NCBI GenBank assembly: GCA_964490725.1
Contig: CAZBDU010000061.1
Coordinates: 1 to 34,174, forward strand
From: CAZBDU01 sp964490725
GTDB taxonomy: Bacteria; Spirochaetota; Spirochaetia; SZUA-6; DRHE01
Direction of reading: 5' to 3'
Length of the DNA stretch: 34,174 nt
The notes under the pieces are model-generated. The model ran no database searches. It was not told the DNA's origin and saw only the letters and a program-made list of their open reading frames with translations. The stretch's first letter is position 1. Every line of letters starts with the position of its first letter. The position numbers were made by a program, and so were the translations under genes. Shown here piece by piece: positions 33,309 to 34,174 of the stretch.

Positions 33309-34174
33309 GGCCCGCGTCGGCGGAGCGGCCCGACTGCCGGGCCGGCGGCACCCACGGCAGATCCTCCGCGGGATCGGCGAACACTTCGGGCGGCACGGCC
33401 TGGCCGGCCAGGAGAGCTTCACGAACGGCCATCAGCTCCCGCTCGTTGCCCGCCCCCGCCGCCGCCACCAGCCGGCCCGCACGATAGTAGCCCGCCAGAA
33501 AAGGCTCCTCGCCGCTGTCGGTCTCCCGGCCGCGGCGGAACACCACCTCAGGGGCGGCGCCGGGCAGACCGACGCACTGAAGGAACAGCCCGTGCTGCTC
33601 GGTCCAGAAGAACGGAGCGTCCAGGAAACGACGACGACGCCCCAACATGCCCGCCGCGGCGTGCTGTCCCTGCCGTTCGGCGCTCACCCAGTGTTCCACC
33701 CGCACCCTGACGCCGTCACGGTCTGGAACCGCCGCCAGATCGCCTGCCGCGAAGACGTCCGGGGCCGCCGTATGAAGCCCGCGGTCCACCGGCACCGCCC
33801 CCTGGCACACCAGCCCCGTGCCCTCCAGGTAGTCTGCGGCGGGCTCTATTCCCACCCCCACCAGCACCAGCTCTGCCTCCAGCAGGCTGCCGTCCGAGAG
33901 GCGCGCCGACTGCACCCGCGCGGCGCCCCGGATCTCGACCACGCTTCGTCCCAGGTGAAAGTGCACACCCCGGCGGCGATGCAGCAGCAGGAGGCGCCGC
34001 GCCACCGCCGCGCCCAGGGCACCCTCCAGGGGCAACGGTTCCGGCGCCACCACCGCCACCTCCACACCCCGGCCGCGCAGCGCCGAGGCGGCCTCCAGGG
34101 CGATGAAGCCCGCCCCCACCAGAACCGCGCGGCGCGCCGAGGCCGCCGCGGCCGCCAGAGCCAGGCCCTCGGCG
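33295..34174 (-). CDS. FAD-dependent NAD(P)H oxidoreductase, N-terminus beyond window
   Basis: The C-terminal 292 or so residues of a pyridine nucleotide-disulfide-type flavoprotein, open to the right edge. It begins within the NAD-binding Rossmann domain (VLVGAGFIALEAASAL), then ELVLVGVGIEPAADYL and the FAD-contacting TAAPDVFAAGDLA. The C-terminal domain (DAPFFWTEQHGLFLQCVGLPG) resembles the Reductase_C domain of ferredoxin/rubredoxin reductases and AIF-like proteins. The role is probably electron transfer from NAD(P)H to a ferredoxin-type or Rieske partner. The stop at 33295 overlaps the dehydrogenase tail by 14 nt, convergently. There is no redox-active CxxC in the visible part, as expected for this subgroup. 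Confidence 0.88.
   Translation of the reverse strand, partial: AEGLALAAAAASARRAVLVGAGFIALEAASALRGRGVEVAVVAPEPLPLEGALGAAVARRLLLLHRRRGVHFHLGRSVVEIRGAARVQSARLSDGSLLEAELVLVGVGIEPAADYLEGTGLVCQGAVPVDRGLHTAAPDVFAAGDLAAVPDRDGVRVRVEHWVSAERQGQHAAAGMLGRRRRFLDAPFFWTEQHGLFLQCVGLPGAAPEVVFRRGRETDSGEEPFLAGYYRAGRLVAAAGAGNERELMAVREALLAGQAVPPEVFADPAEDLPWVPPARQSGRSADAGPTGP

Overview
**Organism.** The window is GC-rich (roughly 70% by eye) and reads as a bacterial chromosome, most likely a high-GC spirochaete (Spirochaetota). Two exported proteins begin in the way typical of that phylum: a hydrophobic signal ending in 'AWA' or 'FAE', then GGKTEEP or GQREAP. A free-standing LRR protein, a c-heme chemoreceptor and a KamA-type enzyme also fit. 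The phylum call is an inference from N-terminal style. Genes are tightly packed, with many ATGA/GTGA overlaps and good GGAGG ribosome sites. A 10-N gap lies at 33198-33207.

**Left part (1-12.6 kb).** A decayed IS66 element (nonsense-mutated tnpA, intact tnpB, no tnpC) abuts the 3' end of a dipeptide/nickel/opine-type ABC importer operon on the minus strand. The operon order is binding protein, permease C, fused double ATPase, permease B. It has a clear sigma-70 promoter, and a strong hairpin plus T-run sits between the binding protein and the membrane genes. Upstream on the same strand lie an MttB-superfamily methyltransferase without pyrrolysine, an MmgE/PrpD protein and a multi-[4Fe-4S] protein, all coupled by 4-nt overlaps. 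Divergent from them are a cytoplasmic molybdopterin oxidoreductase and then a lysine 2,3-aminomutase-like radical SAM enzyme. Together they suggest uptake and anaerobic breakdown of a small N-containing compound, possibly a methylated amine. No corrinoid protein is visible.

**Middle (13.7-25 kb).** A single 1849-residue acyl-CoA carboxylase chain (biotin carboxylase, biotin carrier, central region, carboxyltransferase) is followed by a divergently transcribed methyl-accepting chemotaxis protein with a periplasmic CxxCH motif. Next comes a signalling locus on the minus strand: an exported protein with an MMGGWG tail, a membrane histidine kinase with a Met-rich periplasmic segment, an NtrC-type sigma-54 activator, and a DinB-fold protein. 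The exported protein has a near-consensus -24/-12 promoter, so the locus resembles ZraPSR in logic.

**Right part (25.2-34.2 kb).** A LuxR/NarL-type regulator whose receiver has lost its acidic pocket precedes a plus-strand run of a PLP dehydratase (EutB/BhcB-like), an ornithine-cyclodeaminase-family protein (EutC/BhcD-like) and a creatininase-family hydrolase. Then come a THUMP-type RNA methyltransferase and lipoyl synthase (minus), an LRR protein (plus), a short-chain dehydrogenase broken by a poly-G/N gap that looks like an assembly artefact, and the 3' part of an FAD/NAD(P) oxidoreductase running off the right edge.
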